NCBI GenBank assembly: GCA_045651685.1
Contig: JAZRSV010000023.1
Span: forward strand, 22,623-86,622
From: CAKVLS01 sp045651685
GTDB lineage: Bacteria > Bacillota > Clostridia > Christensenellales > UBA1242
Reading direction: 5' to 3'
DNA: 64,000 nt
Part shown: positions 53,267-62,482 of the stretch, in pieces
Numbering within the stretch: the stretch's first letter is position 1
How the letters are laid out: the number at the start of each line of letters is the position of its first letter
The notes under the pieces: model-generated
Database searches by the model: none
What the model saw: only the letters and a program-made list of their open reading frames with translations
Told to the model about the DNA's origin: nothing
Translations under genes and position numbers: made by a program

Positions 53267-53274
53267 TAATAAAA

Positions 53275-53306
53275 AAAAGAGTATAAAACTAACTTTATAC
53301 TCTTTT
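53275..53306. terminator. Terminator shared by the CYTH-like gene and the PfkB kinase
   Basis: AAAAGAGTATAAA with its complement and T-runs, between convergent stops. Confidence 0.8.
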
Positions 53307-53314
53307 TTATTTTT

Positions 53315-54343
53315 TTATCTTTGTATACTAGCATCACCGTTTGTTTTGATAAATTCTTCTACTTCACTCTCTGATAGTGTAGAAACATCGCCATATAGTG
53401 TATGCTCTAGTATAGATGTAGCCAAGCCAAACTTTAGCGCATAGTCAGGATTTTTATAATCTTTTATAAGACCATGTATAACACCAGATGCAAAAGCATC
53501 ACCGCCGCCAATACGATCGTATATAGAAAATCTAATTGGGCCATCGCTTTTGTACTCGCCATTTTTGTCTATACAATATGAAGATAACGAATTGTCACTT
53601 GCAGTATGCACGATACGATCTGTACCAAAAACATATTCTATTTTTGTTTGAGCGATCAATTTTTTAGATAGCTCTATTTTTTTTGTTATGATGTCTTGTA
53701 CATTTTGATCTAGTTTTACTTCTAGTATTTGTTCTATATCAAAGTGGTTGGCAAACAACACATCAACATAAGGTATAACTTTTTTGAAATAAGGTCTTGC
53801 TTGATCAATACTATCCCACAATTTTGAACGATAGTTAAAGTCAAAAGACACTTTGACATTATACTTTTCGCAATATTCTAAACACTTATAAGCAAGCGTT
53901 CTTGTGTGGTTGCCAAGTGCCAATGTTATACCTGACAAATGAAACCAACTTGCGTTAGAAAAAACTTCGTCAAAATCAATCTCTTCTGGCTCAATAGTGG
54001 TGACAGAAGAATACTTTCTGTTGTACAAAACTTTTGATGGTCTACCACCAAAACCAGTCTCGACAAAATACATGCCAAGGTTAGAACCACCACGGGCAAT
54101 ATTGTCTGTTTTTACACCATGGCTTTTTAGATGTTTTATTGCAGAATCTCCCAACTGGTTGTCTGGCAATTTTGACACAAACTCTGTCTCATGTCCCAAA
54201 TGTGACAACGATACAAGAACATTTGCCTCTCCGCCACCATAGTTGGCAATAAAGTTTCTTGCTTGCGCTATTGTTGTATAATCTGGCGGAGTAAGTCTTA
54301 ACATTATCTCACCAAAAGCAACAATATTTTTACCTTTTTTCAT
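53315..54343 (-). CDS. PfkB-family sugar kinase, 2-keto-3-deoxygluconate kinase-like
   Basis: 342 residues behind AGGAAA. YGGGEANVLVSLSHLG is the N-terminal PfkB signature and IGGGDAFASGVIHG the C-terminal one, with the catalytic Asp in GGGD (usually GAGD). FSYRSKLW-type segment NYRSKLWDS and WFHLSGIT match KdgK-like kinases more than ribokinase. It probably phosphorylates a ketose or KDG, but no aldolase or sugar-acid genes lie beside it. Confidence 0.85.
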   Translation of the reverse strand: MKKGKNIVAFGEIMLRLTPPDYTTIAQARNFIANYGGGEANVLVSLSHLGHETEFVSKLPDNQLGDSAIKHLKSHGVKTDNIARGGSNLGMYFVETGFGGRPSKVLYNRKYSSVTTIEPEEIDFDEVFSNASWFHLSGITLALGNHTRTLAYKCLEYCEKYNVKVSFDFNYRSKLWDSIDQARPYFKKVIPYVDVLFANHFDIEQILEVKLDQNVQDIITKKIELSKKLIAQTKIEYVFGTDRIVHTASDNSLSSYCIDKNGEYKSDGPIRFSIYDRIGGGDAFASGVIHGLIKDYKNPDYALKFGLATSILEHTLYGDVSTLSESEVEEFIKTNGDASIQR

Positions 54344-54535
54344 ATCAATATTTCCTTATCAAAAATTCAGCTTTAGTATATCATAAAAAATTTTTGTGGG
54401 CAAACTAATACATGCTTATACAAAATAATACTATCAAACAAAAAAGGATTTTTTTAATATTATATTTATATATACAAATCGTTGTGTTTTTTAGACTTTT
54501 TTGTTAATATTAAGGTATAAAAGGTGGGATAAATT

Positions 54536-56371
54536 ATGAAACAAATTCCTTTAATTATCGACTGTAACCCAGGCACAGACGATGCCGTTGCCCTATCTCT
54601 TGCTTTGTTTTGCCCAGAGCTTGATATAAGACTTATAACAACTGTTGCCGGCAGTGTTTCGATAGAAGACTGCACACAAAACACTTTGCACTTACTTGAT
54701 GTTTTTAACAAAAATATCCCTGTAGCAAAAGGTTCTAGCAGACCTATTATCAAACGCCCAATAAAACCTACTACTTCACAAGGTTTTTCTACTTTGGGTA
54801 GTTATGTTTATGACAATACATTTACCAGTAAATATATTGCTGGCGAAGCTGTATCTATGATGTACAAAACGCTAAAGTCAAGCAAAGAAAAAGTTAGTAT
54901 TATGGCTTTTGGTCCACTAACTAATGTTGCTAACTTATTTAGCGATCACCCAAACTGCAAAGAATATATCGACACAATATATATCATGGGTGGTTCTGTA
55001 AATGGCGTTGCCGGATATACTAAACATGCAGAATTTAGTTTTTACTATGACCCACACGCTGCACAACTTGTACTTAACAGCGGCGTAAATATTCGCATCG
55101 TACCTATGGAGGTTGGCCTTGGTTGGAACTTGTCTGTAAAAGATATAGACACCTTGTCAAAAACCAACCTAACAGGACAATTATTTAAGCACATGTTGCG
55201 TCCAGAAAACAGAGAGTTTAACTATGTAGATAGAGCTTGTTTGTTTGACACAACAACATTGCTATATATGTTAAAACCAGATTTGTTTGTTTCTTACAAT
55301 TGTGAGTGTAGAGTCGAATTAGAAAGCAATGTGACACTAGGCAAGTTAAATTGCAACTTTAACTCAACTCGTCCAAACTGCAAAGTTATATGCGAGTGCA
55401 ATGAAGAAAAGGTAAAAGACTTTTTTGTAGAGTTAACCAAAAAATGTAAAACTCAAACCGAACAAACTAGACCAATCATGATTGACTGCGACCCTGGTGT
55501 TGATGATGCAATGGCTTTGTTAAATGCATTGTATAGTCCTAAAGTTAGAACACTACTTATCTCAACAGTTGGCGGCAATACTACAGCAGATATTACTGGC
55601 CGCAATGCCCTACACATGGTAGAACTTGCACATCGCAAAACTCCAGTAGCAATTGGCGCAAGCTATCCTTTGTATCGCCAAGCAAACTATGCAAAAAATG
55701 TTCATGGCGAACATGGCCTTGGTGGTTATTCTTTCAAATCAATTTACTCTAGCCCAGAAAAAGGCGATGCTGTAGACATTATGTACAAGACTTTGGTAGA
55801 GAACAAATCTCAACATGTCACCTTGTTAAGTCTTGGACCAATGACCAACATAGCCAACTTAATACGAAAATATCCTGACTGTCGCAAGTATATAAGAAAA
55901 ATTGTCTTTATGGGTGGCACAAAAGAACATTTCTTAAGTCAACCATACAACGAGTTTAATATATGCTTTGACCCAGAAGCAACAACTATTGTTATCGACA
56001 GTGGCATACCATTAGTTATGGTACCTATGGAGATGGGACATATGGCATACCTAGACCATGATGAGATAAAACAAATCAAACGCACCAACAAAACAGGCAA
56101 AATGCTTGCAAAGATGTTTGATAATTACTATGACAGACATGTTGATATATACGGAGCTGCAACACATGACAGCTGTACATTGTTCTATCTAACCAACCCA
56201 CAATATTGCAAAACAGAAAAAGCAAAAATAGTTGTAAAAGAATATGACAACGAACACATCTATGTAGATGTAGATTATAATGCACAAAATGCCAACGCAG
56301 AAGTGTGTGTTGATATGGATATAGAACAATTTAAGAAAGATTTCTTTGAAAATCTAAAAAAGATGGATTAA
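54536..56371 (+). CDS. Tandem inosine-uridine nucleoside hydrolase, N-domain degenerate
   Basis: 611 residues: two IU_nuc_hydro domains fused (about 1-305 and 312-611). The C-domain keeps the calcium motif DCDPGVDDA, EFNICFDPEA and the catalytic-region THD. The N-domain has DCNPGTDDA (Asp to Asn), AEFSFYYDPHA (EFN to EFS) and LFD where HD is expected, so its active site looks damaged. Nucleoside hydrolases usually work as dimers or tetramers, and the fusion may form an internal pseudodimer. The start follows AGGTGGG. Confidence 0.88.
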   Translation: MKQIPLIIDCNPGTDDAVALSLALFCPELDIRLITTVAGSVSIEDCTQNTLHLLDVFNKNIPVAKGSSRPIIKRPIKPTTSQGFSTLGSYVYDNTFTSKYIAGEAVSMMYKTLKSSKEKVSIMAFGPLTNVANLFSDHPNCKEYIDTIYIMGGSVNGVAGYTKHAEFSFYYDPHAAQLVLNSGVNIRIVPMEVGLGWNLSVKDIDTLSKTNLTGQLFKHMLRPENREFNYVDRACLFDTTTLLYMLKPDLFVSYNCECRVELESNVTLGKLNCNFNSTRPNCKVICECNEEKVKDFFVELTKKCKTQTEQTRPIMIDCDPGVDDAMALLNALYSPKVRTLLISTVGGNTTADITGRNALHMVELAHRKTPVAIGASYPLYRQANYAKNVHGEHGLGGYSFKSIYSSPEKGDAVDIMYKTLVENKSQHVTLLSLGPMTNIANLIRKYPDCRKYIRKIVFMGGTKEHFLSQPYNEFNICFDPEATTIVIDSGIPLVMVPMEMGHMAYLDHDEIKQIKRTNKTGKMLAKMFDNYYDRHVDIYGAATHDSCTLFYLTNPQYCKTEKAKIVVKEYDNEHIYVDVDYNAQNANAEVCVDMDIEQFKKDFFENLKKMD

Positions 56372-56375
56372 TAAA

Positions 56376-56410
56376 AAAAGCAAGACTTAATTGTCTTGCT
56401 TTTTTTTATA
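56376..56410. terminator. Terminator of the nucleoside hydrolase gene
   Basis: AAGCAAGAC/GTCTTGCTT with T-runs on both sides, reaching the convergent stop. Confidence 0.85.
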
Positions 56411-57644
56411 CTTCAGTTATTGCTTCGATAAGTTCTGATATTGTATACTCTGCCAAAGTCTTTGCGTTGCCACTGTTTTTTAGTGGTTTTGTCAAAATGA
56501 TACTAGAAGATATCAAACCATGAGTTTGCAAATCTCCAAGGGTTTCGCTAGACAAATCTAAATTATCTATAGCAGTGTCCAACTCGTTTAGTTTAAGAGT
56601 ATCGACATTGTCAATAAACGCCCAAACACCCTTTGAACCACTTGTTGGTATCTCAAACAAGTCAGTCACAAGCAAATTGTCTACAGCACTCTCTAAAGAA
56701 AGTATTGGACTGTTTGCAAGTGCTTGCAAAAATTTTGAAGAAGAAGTATTAACAATTTGATTTACTTTTAGATTTTTTATGTCTTGGTTAAGCGAATCTA
56801 ATGTAGAAGTTTGCAATGCTTCTAAAAACTTGTTGCCTGATACTGTTAAAATATCTTCTATGTGCAAAGCGCCAATTTCGCTAGCAAGGCTAGTGACTGC
56901 TACATCTTGCAAAGCTATAAGAACTTTTGATGTGCCAGGTTGTGATATGTCAAAAACATCTTTTACTTTTAGTTCTTGTATTTTTGAAGCTAATTGATTA
57001 ATAGGCACATCCAAAAGGGTATTTAACATGTCTGCATCTGCAAAGCTAACATTAAAGTCATTGCTAATTTTGTTAAGAGTATATGTTTCAAACGCATTTT
57101 GCATTGATGTGTTTAGGTCTTTTATTGGAGAACTTTTTACACTGTTTAACAATTCAATATCTGGCAAAGTCACATTAAAAGAGCCTTCTATATCAGCCAA
57201 AGACATTGTGTCTACTACATCTTGAAAGTTTTTGCCAATATCTTCTAATTTGCCTTTGATAACATTGGTGATATTAAGAGTTTTGAAGTGGTATGTGCGA
57301 CTTGCGCCGGTACCAGTTATTGTTAAAGTTTTGTCTAAAGCGAGGCCAACTTCATCGGCAAGTTCTTCTATAGACATGTCGTTATAGTTAAAAGCTACAT
57401 TGCTTATTTTGCCAATCAAAATCTCTACTGGTGTGTTTTTTATATCATCATTAAGTGCACTAATCTCAATATTTAACAACTTTTCTACTGTAGAGATTGA
57501 GCCGCATTTGTAAAACCAAAAGCCAACGCCTGCAAATAGTGCTATGGTAAATATCATGCCGACAAACCAACCAAAGAAAAATTTTCCAGCGTGCAGCTTG
57601 CGGCACTTATCTTTCTTTGTCTTTTTTTCTTCTTTTTCTCTCAT
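56406..57644 (-). CDS. Membrane-anchored protein with unrecognised tandem repeats
   Basis: 412 residues from ATG 57644, seven bases after GGGAG. A Lys-rich N-terminus and one transmembrane helix (about 23-43) are followed by about 360 extracytoplasmic residues. From about residue 150 repeats of roughly 40 residues are visible, for example FLEALQTSTLDSLNQDIKNL and FLQALANSPILSLESAVDNL, each followed by an LxVxDIF-like strand. Fold and role are unknown. Confidence 0.65.
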   Translation of the reverse strand: MREKEEKKTKKDKCRKLHAGKFFFGWFVGMIFTIALFAGVGFWFYKCGSISTVEKLLNIEISALNDDIKNTPVEILIGKISNVAFNYNDMSIEELADEVGLALDKTLTITGTGASRTYHFKTLNITNVIKGKLEDIGKNFQDVVDTMSLADIEGSFNVTLPDIELLNSVKSSPIKDLNTSMQNAFETYTLNKISNDFNVSFADADMLNTLLDVPINQLASKIQELKVKDVFDISQPGTSKVLIALQDVAVTSLASEIGALHIEDILTVSGNKFLEALQTSTLDSLNQDIKNLKVNQIVNTSSSKFLQALANSPILSLESAVDNLLVTDLFEIPTSGSKGVWAFIDNVDTLKLNELDTAIDNLDLSSETLGDLQTHGLISSSIILTKPLKNSGNAKTLAEYTISELIEAITEV

Positions 57645-57836
57645 ACACAAACTCCCAAATCTTATTGTCGTATGTTACATTTTTATTATTGCACAATTTA
57701 ATTTTATTGTAAAGAAAATAAAAATTTTTACAATATTTTTTACAAAAACTTGGTTTTAATACAAACTTTTTACAAAATACTTTTTTACAGGGCAATATTG
57801 TGATATACTAATAATATATTTAGGGGGTATCATACA

Positions 57837-58103
57837 TTGATTTTAGTCACTATCGTTCCAGTTTTTTCTGTAATAATTTTTGTCACACTTCTTACAGTAA
57901 TTATAAAATCTGTTAACAAAACAATGTCAAAACTAGAAAATAACGACACCGAAAATACTATTGCAGAAAATTTCAAAAAAGCTTTTGCCGAAGCTAAAGA
58001 ACAACAAAACCCACATACTACTTGCGACTACTGTGGTACAACTTACGAAAAGAAAGAAAAAAAATGCCCTTCGTGCGGAGCAAAGTTAACAAAAAAGAGT
58101 TGA
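57837..58103 (+). CDS. Small membrane protein with zinc ribbon
   Basis: 88 residues from TTG 57837, nine bases after AGGGGG. One transmembrane helix (about 2-24), a charged linker, then CDYCGTTYEKKEKKCPSCGA, a CxxC-x10-CxxC ribbon like that of the protein at 15753. A terminator follows. Function unknown. Confidence 0.65.
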   Translation: MILVTIVPVFSVIIFVTLLTVIIKSVNKTMSKLENNDTENTIAENFKKAFAEAKEQQNPHTTCDYCGTTYEKKEKKCPSCGAKLTKKS

Positions 58104-58125
58104 GAATATTTCTCAACCCTTTTTT
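58097..58125. terminator. Terminator of the small zinc-ribbon gene
   Basis: GTTGAGA/TCTCAAC hairpin followed by CCTTTTTTT. Confidence 0.8.
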
Positions 58126-58127
58126 TA

Positions 58128-58511
58128 TTAATTTTCAAAAAATATATGTCTGTGATTAAAATATTTTACATTTTTCTTTTTTGTTAGGCGCTTTTGTCTT
58201 TTTGCAAAATAACCGGCTGGTTTTGTCTTGACGCAAAATCTATGCAAAAAGGTTGGTTTTGTGCTTTGCACAAATTCATAACAACCATGTATAATCTCGT
58301 ATACATAGTCATATAAAGAACCTTCGCTTATATCGCAGTTATATATACCGTTTATATACAAAATTTCGCTCTTAACATCATAACTAATCAAAAATTCTTG
58401 TCCATGCTCTACTGCTGCGCAAGTTATGGTGATAATACCTTTTTTGTATACAACTTTGCCAATATCATCGATCTTTTTTAAGTTTTCTATAATAAGTTTT
58501 TCGTCTTTCAT
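58128..58511 (-). CDS. Uncharacterised 127-residue protein
   Basis: From ATG 58511, about nine bases after AGGAC; an ATG at 58520 sits too close to it. Soluble, with beta strands in the middle (GIITITCAAVEHG, FLISYDVKSEILYING) and a very basic tail (FAKRQKRLTKKKNVKYFNHR). No family recognised. The basic tail suggests nucleic-acid contact, which is speculative. Confidence 0.5.
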   Translation of the reverse strand: MKDEKLIIENLKKIDDIGKVVYKKGIITITCAAVEHGQEFLISYDVKSEILYINGIYNCDISEGSLYDYVYEIIHGCYEFVQSTKPTFLHRFCVKTKPAGYFAKRQKRLTKKKNVKYFNHRHIFFEN

Positions 58512-58645
58512 ATTTGTCATGTCCTATTTTTAGATTATCACAAAAGCACTATCTGCTGCAACTAATTTTGATAAAATACAAATATAATGCACTGTTGAAA
58601 ATTTTATATTTGTATGTTATAATAATATTATTAGGAGATAATATC

Positions 58646-59641
58646 ATGCAAGAAAAACCAAAAACTTTTCAAGAAAGAATAGAAAGAATTTTACATGACG
58701 AAGACTTTAGATCTCATTGCCAAAGGATATATGATGATCCAGAGTTTGAGTTTGAAAAAAAATATCAATTTGTAAAACGCATTGCAGTATTAGATGTGCC
58801 AAAGTGCGACTTGCCAGACAACGCTTTTCATAAAGACTTTGGTGAGAGAGAGTTAATCGACAAAACTATTAGATTTTATCAAGCTGTAGACAAATTTGAT
58901 CCAGAAAATCCACTAGCACCAGTTGTAGAGCAAAACTTAAAGCAATACTTTACAACAGATCCAAAGGTTGGCAGACTTGGTAAACGCGCCGAGTGTGGCA
59001 CAGTCGAAAAAGATGGCAAAAGAACTAAATATATAAAAGTACCTCTAGATCCAGATATCAGAACACTAAAGTCTGGCCCTCACGAAGCATGCCATTCTTT
59101 GAGTCAAAGCTTTTTGCAAGATACTCGCAAAAAATATTCTTCATCTGGCGAGATCTGCCCTGTTATTGTAGATGCACTGTTTGCAGAATATCTAAAACAA
59201 ACTGATCCTTCTTGCGTACCAATGATAAAAGCTGACGAAGAGTTTAACAAAGGTTTTGTCATCATCAAGGCAAGAGAAGCTTTGCTTGATGCTTGCGTAA
59301 TAAGAGTTATGACCGGCCAAGACACTATCCAAAATGTTATGGATCAATACGGACATATCTTTGGAGAAAACACCATTAACAGATGCCTTGACAATATCGA
59401 AAGCATTAACTTTAGCGGCATGATGGAAGAACGCTATATACTACCTATGCTAATCGGTCAAAAAGTTGCCGAAAACTTTGGCGAAGACCCACATGGCACA
59501 ATACATAGTTTTAAGCAAGCGCTAGCACACGACCACGAGTATAGCCCAGCACAACTAATCGAAACACTAAACTTACCACCAGAAGAAGAACTTGTACAAG
59601 GTTATATCAACCGCATGCAAAACAATGATTTAGCACAATAA
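58646..59641 (+). CDS. Uncharacterised HExxH (zincin-like) protein, second of two
   Basis: 331 residues from ATG 58646 behind AGGAG. SGPHEACHSLSQSF (about 149-162) carries HExxH; nearby GEICPVIVDALFAEY offers a Glu third ligand. No signal peptide or membrane segment. Overall make-up (charged N-terminal 70 residues, HExxH centre, helical C-terminus) recalls the 351-residue protein at 16936, though I cannot align them throughout. Unknown family; metalloprotease activity is inferred from the motif only. Confidence 0.6.
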   Translation: MQEKPKTFQERIERILHDEDFRSHCQRIYDDPEFEFEKKYQFVKRIAVLDVPKCDLPDNAFHKDFGERELIDKTIRFYQAVDKFDPENPLAPVVEQNLKQYFTTDPKVGRLGKRAECGTVEKDGKRTKYIKVPLDPDIRTLKSGPHEACHSLSQSFLQDTRKKYSSSGEICPVIVDALFAEYLKQTDPSCVPMIKADEEFNKGFVIIKAREALLDACVIRVMTGQDTIQNVMDQYGHIFGENTINRCLDNIESINFSGMMEERYILPMLIGQKVAENFGEDPHGTIHSFKQALAHDHEYSPAQLIETLNLPPEEELVQGYINRMQNNDLAQ

Positions 59642-59645
59642 TAAC

Positions 59646-59673
59646 AAAAAGTCCTGCAAAAGGACTTTTTTTA
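59646..59673 (+). terminator. Terminator of the second HExxH gene
   Basis: AGTCCT/AGGACT with a T-run, just after the stop. Confidence 0.8.
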
Positions 59674-59762
59674 TTAACTTTATATTATAAAAACTAACAA
59701 TTTGTATAAAAAACTTGCAAAATAAATACAAATTGTTTAATATACATTTGTAGGAGAAATTT

Positions 59763-60632
59763 ATGAGCAAAGTAAAAATTATAACCGACTCTAATTCTGG
59801 CATTTTGCAACAAGAAGGCAAAGACATGGGTGTTTATGTAATACCAATGCCATTTACTATCGATGGAGAAGAATATTTTGAAGAGTTAACTATAACTCAA
59901 GATGAGTTTTATAATAAACTAGCACAAAACGCATCTGTTTCTACATCACAACCATCACAATACTCTTTAGAAGAACTATGGGACGAACAACTAAAAGAAT
60001 ATGACGAAATAGTTTATATCCCTATGACAAGTGGTTTGAGTGCAACTTGCGACAATGCAAAAAACTATGCTCAAAAATATAATGGCAAAGTACAAGTAGT
60101 AGACAACAAGCGTATTTCTGTCACACTAAAAGAAAGTATCGTCGAAGCTGTGGCGCTTGCAAAGCATGGCAAATCTGCAGTAGAGATCAAAGATTATCTT
60201 GAAAGCACAGCAGAAAAAGCTTCTATCTATATCGTTGTTAGTCAACTAAAATATCTAAAAAAAGGTGGTAGAATATCACCAGCAGCAGCTGCCCTAGGCG
60301 CTATGCTTAATGCAAAACCAATTTTATCATCTCGTGGTGGCAAATTTGAAAAGTATGGTATCGCCCTAACTATTGGCCAAGCAAAACGCAAGATGCTTTT
60401 GAAAATAAAGAGTGAGATAGAAACAGAATTTAAGGACGAGTACGAACAAGGCAAAATGACTGTTTCTGTAGCACATACTCAAAATCATGCCGAAGCAGAA
60501 AAGTTTAAGCAAGAAATTATGCAAGAGCTACCTAAACTAAAATTCCGTTATGTAGATCCACTTTCTTTGAGTGTTTCTTGCCATATTGGACCTGGCGCTC
60601 TAGCTATAGCAATAGCTGTTAATAATTTTTAA
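59763..60632 (+). CDS. DegV-family fatty-acid-binding protein (copy 1)
   Basis: 289 residues behind AGGAG. KIITDSNSG opens the DegV fold; IYIPMTSGLSATC-like VYIPMTSGLSATCDNA, LKYLKKGGRISP and CHIGPGALAIA are family landmarks that form the fatty-acid pocket. FakB-type proteins of this family present fatty acids to the kinase FakA; no fakA is in the window. A second copy lies at 62940. Confidence 0.92.
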   Translation: MSKVKIITDSNSGILQQEGKDMGVYVIPMPFTIDGEEYFEELTITQDEFYNKLAQNASVSTSQPSQYSLEELWDEQLKEYDEIVYIPMTSGLSATCDNAKNYAQKYNGKVQVVDNKRISVTLKESIVEAVALAKHGKSAVEIKDYLESTAEKASIYIVVSQLKYLKKGGRISPAAAALGAMLNAKPILSSRGGKFEKYGIALTIGQAKRKMLLKIKSEIETEFKDEYEQGKMTVSVAHTQNHAEAEKFKQEIMQELPKLKFRYVDPLSLSVSCHIGPGALAIAIAVNNF

Positions 60633-60640
60633 TAACAAAA

Positions 60641-60675
60641 AAAACACAGTTAACTTTTTGACTGTGTTTTTTTAT
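60641..60675 (+). terminator. Terminator of degV copy 1
   Basis: AACACAGT/ACTGTGTT then TTTTT. Confidence 0.85.
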
Positions 60676-60681
60676 TAAAAT

Positions 60682-60710
60682 AGCCACTTTAGAATATATC
60701 TAAAGTGGCT
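60682..60710. terminator. Terminator-like hairpin facing the leftward pair
   Basis: A perfect 11-base stem AGCCACTTTAG with its complement, before the 60716 stop. Confidence 0.7.
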
Positions 60711-60715
60711 GTTTT

Positions 60716-61075
60716 TTATATAAGACCTATATGCATAACAAATGCAAGAAAGTTTTTTAACTGTTCTACCAAATTATCTTTGTCTACAGTGCAATATATT
60801 TTTTCTTGCTCTATCTTTAGACCAAAGTCTTTTGCATGCTTCTCTACAATTTTGCTATCTAAATCTAGGTCATCAGCAATATCAAATATACTGCCGATAT
60901 CACACAAATATGTTTGTTTGCTTTCGCCTTCTAAAATATAAAGGGTAAGCATTGTGTTAGTATCTGTAAAGCTATATACAGTATGCAAAACCAAATTAGT
61001 CTTGTGTTGCTCTATACTTATCAAGTTTTGATTGTCTTTCAAAATATCAATATATTCTTGATTATAACATTTCAT
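60716..61075 (-). CDS. Uncharacterised 119-residue protein, possibly DUF1828-like
   Basis: Starts at ATG 61075, inside the last codons of the upstream gene (14-base overlap), nine bases after GGGGG. The stretch TYLCDIGSIFDIADDLDLDS with the later FGLKIEQEKIYC resembles the 'LTD.G.T..DL...G' layout of DUF1828 proteins, but the match is loose. It is probably translated with the 389-residue protein upstream. Function unknown. Confidence 0.5.
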   Translation of the reverse strand: MKCYNQEYIDILKDNQNLISIEQHKTNLVLHTVYSFTDTNTMLTLYILEGESKQTYLCDIGSIFDIADDLDLDSKIVEKHAKDFGLKIEQEKIYCTVDKDNLVEQLKNFLAFVMHIGLI

Positions 61076-62231
61076 ATGATCTATCCCCCATATTAGAAGC
61101 TTGTTGTGTAGGATTGTTAAGACTCTCCATAAAAGTATTGGCAATAGCAGCAACAAATTCTGGTCTATCTTCGCAACGAGCGATAACTGCTTTTGCTACC
61201 TCCAAGTCTTTTTGTATAGCTCTAATATTTTCAAAACCTTCTGGTGTACCAGCAATAGGTACAAAAGTTTGAAAGCCACTATCCAAAAAGAATGTGTTAT
61301 ATGCAGGTATTGTAGAAGATGTATAAGAAATAAACTTTGTAGAGTCTGGCATAGTAAATGATTCGTCTATTTTGTCTTTATCATCGTCAAAGTCATATGA
61401 ACTAATAAGCTGTTGCATAAAGTTAATAATAGGTATATCGCAAGAATCACCTTTTTCGATAAGAGCATCTCTAGCCTCTACCAAAAAAGCCTCCATGGTG
61501 CTGTGATATTCTTTTTCATTTTTGAAATAACTTAAAAATGGCATACCTAAAGAATTGCTTTGAATAACTGGATCTTTACCTTGTTGCAAAGCATCAAGAT
61601 AAGCAAGCAAGTTGTCTACGCTAATTGCATTGCACTTTTCTTGCCCCATTGCTTGTGTTTGATCAGGTGATTGAAAATGAAAATGTGGCAACTTGGCATA
61701 AGGTTTTACCATGGTAGCCACATCAGATATCGGAAAAGCATAATAACCATCAGTAAAATATCTTTCATAAGTATTAGCTAGCGAACCATACATAGAATAG
61801 TCATTGTCATGATATTGAAAACCTATCGCATCAAATCTATTAACTATAACAACCTCGTCCCTGTCATTAAGGCAATATGTTGCAACACCTACTTCGCCCC
61901 TTTCTTTGGTTGTAAGCGGGTCGCCTTCGATGCTGGTTGTTTCTCTTGGGTAAGTGACAACTTGCGCAATGCGATGATTTGGTGATTTGTAATAACAAAT
62001 ATGACTCATAAAGTTGTTCTTTTTACCTTCGAACTCAATTGTTTGCGAGTCGACAAACTTATATTCTTCTAATAATACACTATAATAGCCGTCTTTGTAG
62101 ACATTTTCGCCAGTGGCAGGGTTTACTTCGTTCAAAATTGCCCTTCTGTAGCGTTGTGCCCATTTTAATTTGGCCTTTATATCAGTACCATTTATGATAC
62201 CTTCAAATGTTTCAAATCCTCTAATATCCAT
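61062..62231 (-). CDS. Uncharacterised 389-residue protein with an apparently leaderless message
   Basis: Soluble and acidic, with no motif I recognise. N-terminal half beta-rich (YKFVDSQTIEFEGKKNNFMS), C-terminal half helical. The promoter -10 box ends six bases before ATG 62231, leaving no room for a ribosome site. The downstream gene overlaps it by 14 bases. Cytoplasmic location is likely. Function unknown. Confidence 0.6.
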   Translation of the reverse strand: MDIRGFETFEGIINGTDIKAKLKWAQRYRRAILNEVNPATGENVYKDGYYSVLLEEYKFVDSQTIEFEGKKNNFMSHICYYKSPNHRIAQVVTYPRETTSIEGDPLTTKERGEVGVATYCLNDRDEVVIVNRFDAIGFQYHDNDYSMYGSLANTYERYFTDGYYAFPISDVATMVKPYAKLPHFHFQSPDQTQAMGQEKCNAISVDNLLAYLDALQQGKDPVIQSNSLGMPFLSYFKNEKEYHSTMEAFLVEARDALIEKGDSCDIPIINFMQQLISSYDFDDDKDKIDESFTMPDSTKFISYTSSTIPAYNTFFLDSGFQTFVPIAGTPEGFENIRAIQKDLEVAKAVIARCEDRPEFVAAIANTFMESLNNPTQQASNMGDRSYEML

Positions 62232-62237
62232 GTTTTT

Positions 62238-62266
62238 ATTATATCAAAACAACTATAAAAAGTCAA
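62238..62266 (-). promoter_or_regulatory. Promoter of the leaderless 389-residue gene
   Basis: Minus strand TTGACT, 17 bases, TATAAT, then six bases and ATG. Confidence 0.75.
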
Positions 62267-62388
62267 TATGGGTTATTTGGACCAAGCTTATTATTTTCAA
62301 TTTTTGCGTATTAAATTTTAGCTACATTTGCTCAAAATAAAAGTACGAGACCACTTATATTTTTTCAAATTAGTTTATAAAAAAAACT

Positions 62389-62437
62389 CTTGTTGATAAT
62401 TCAACAAGTTTTGCGTAATTTGTTGACTTTTCAACAA
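62389..62437 (+). promoter_or_regulatory. Two palindromic operators of the marR gene
   Basis: CTTGTTGA-TAAT-TCAACAAG (62389-62408) and TTGTTGA-CTTT-TCAACAA (62420-62437), centres 30 bases apart. The second overlaps the -35 box (TTGACT 62423-62428). Confidence 0.75.
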
Positions 62438-62451
62438 GTTTACTATATAAT
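62423..62451 (+). promoter_or_regulatory. Promoter of marR-degV
   Basis: TTGACT, 17 bases, TATAAT. The operator lies over the -35 box, as expected for autorepression. Confidence 0.8.
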
Positions 62452-62482
62452 GCTTCTGTTATTATAAATAAAGGGGCCATTT

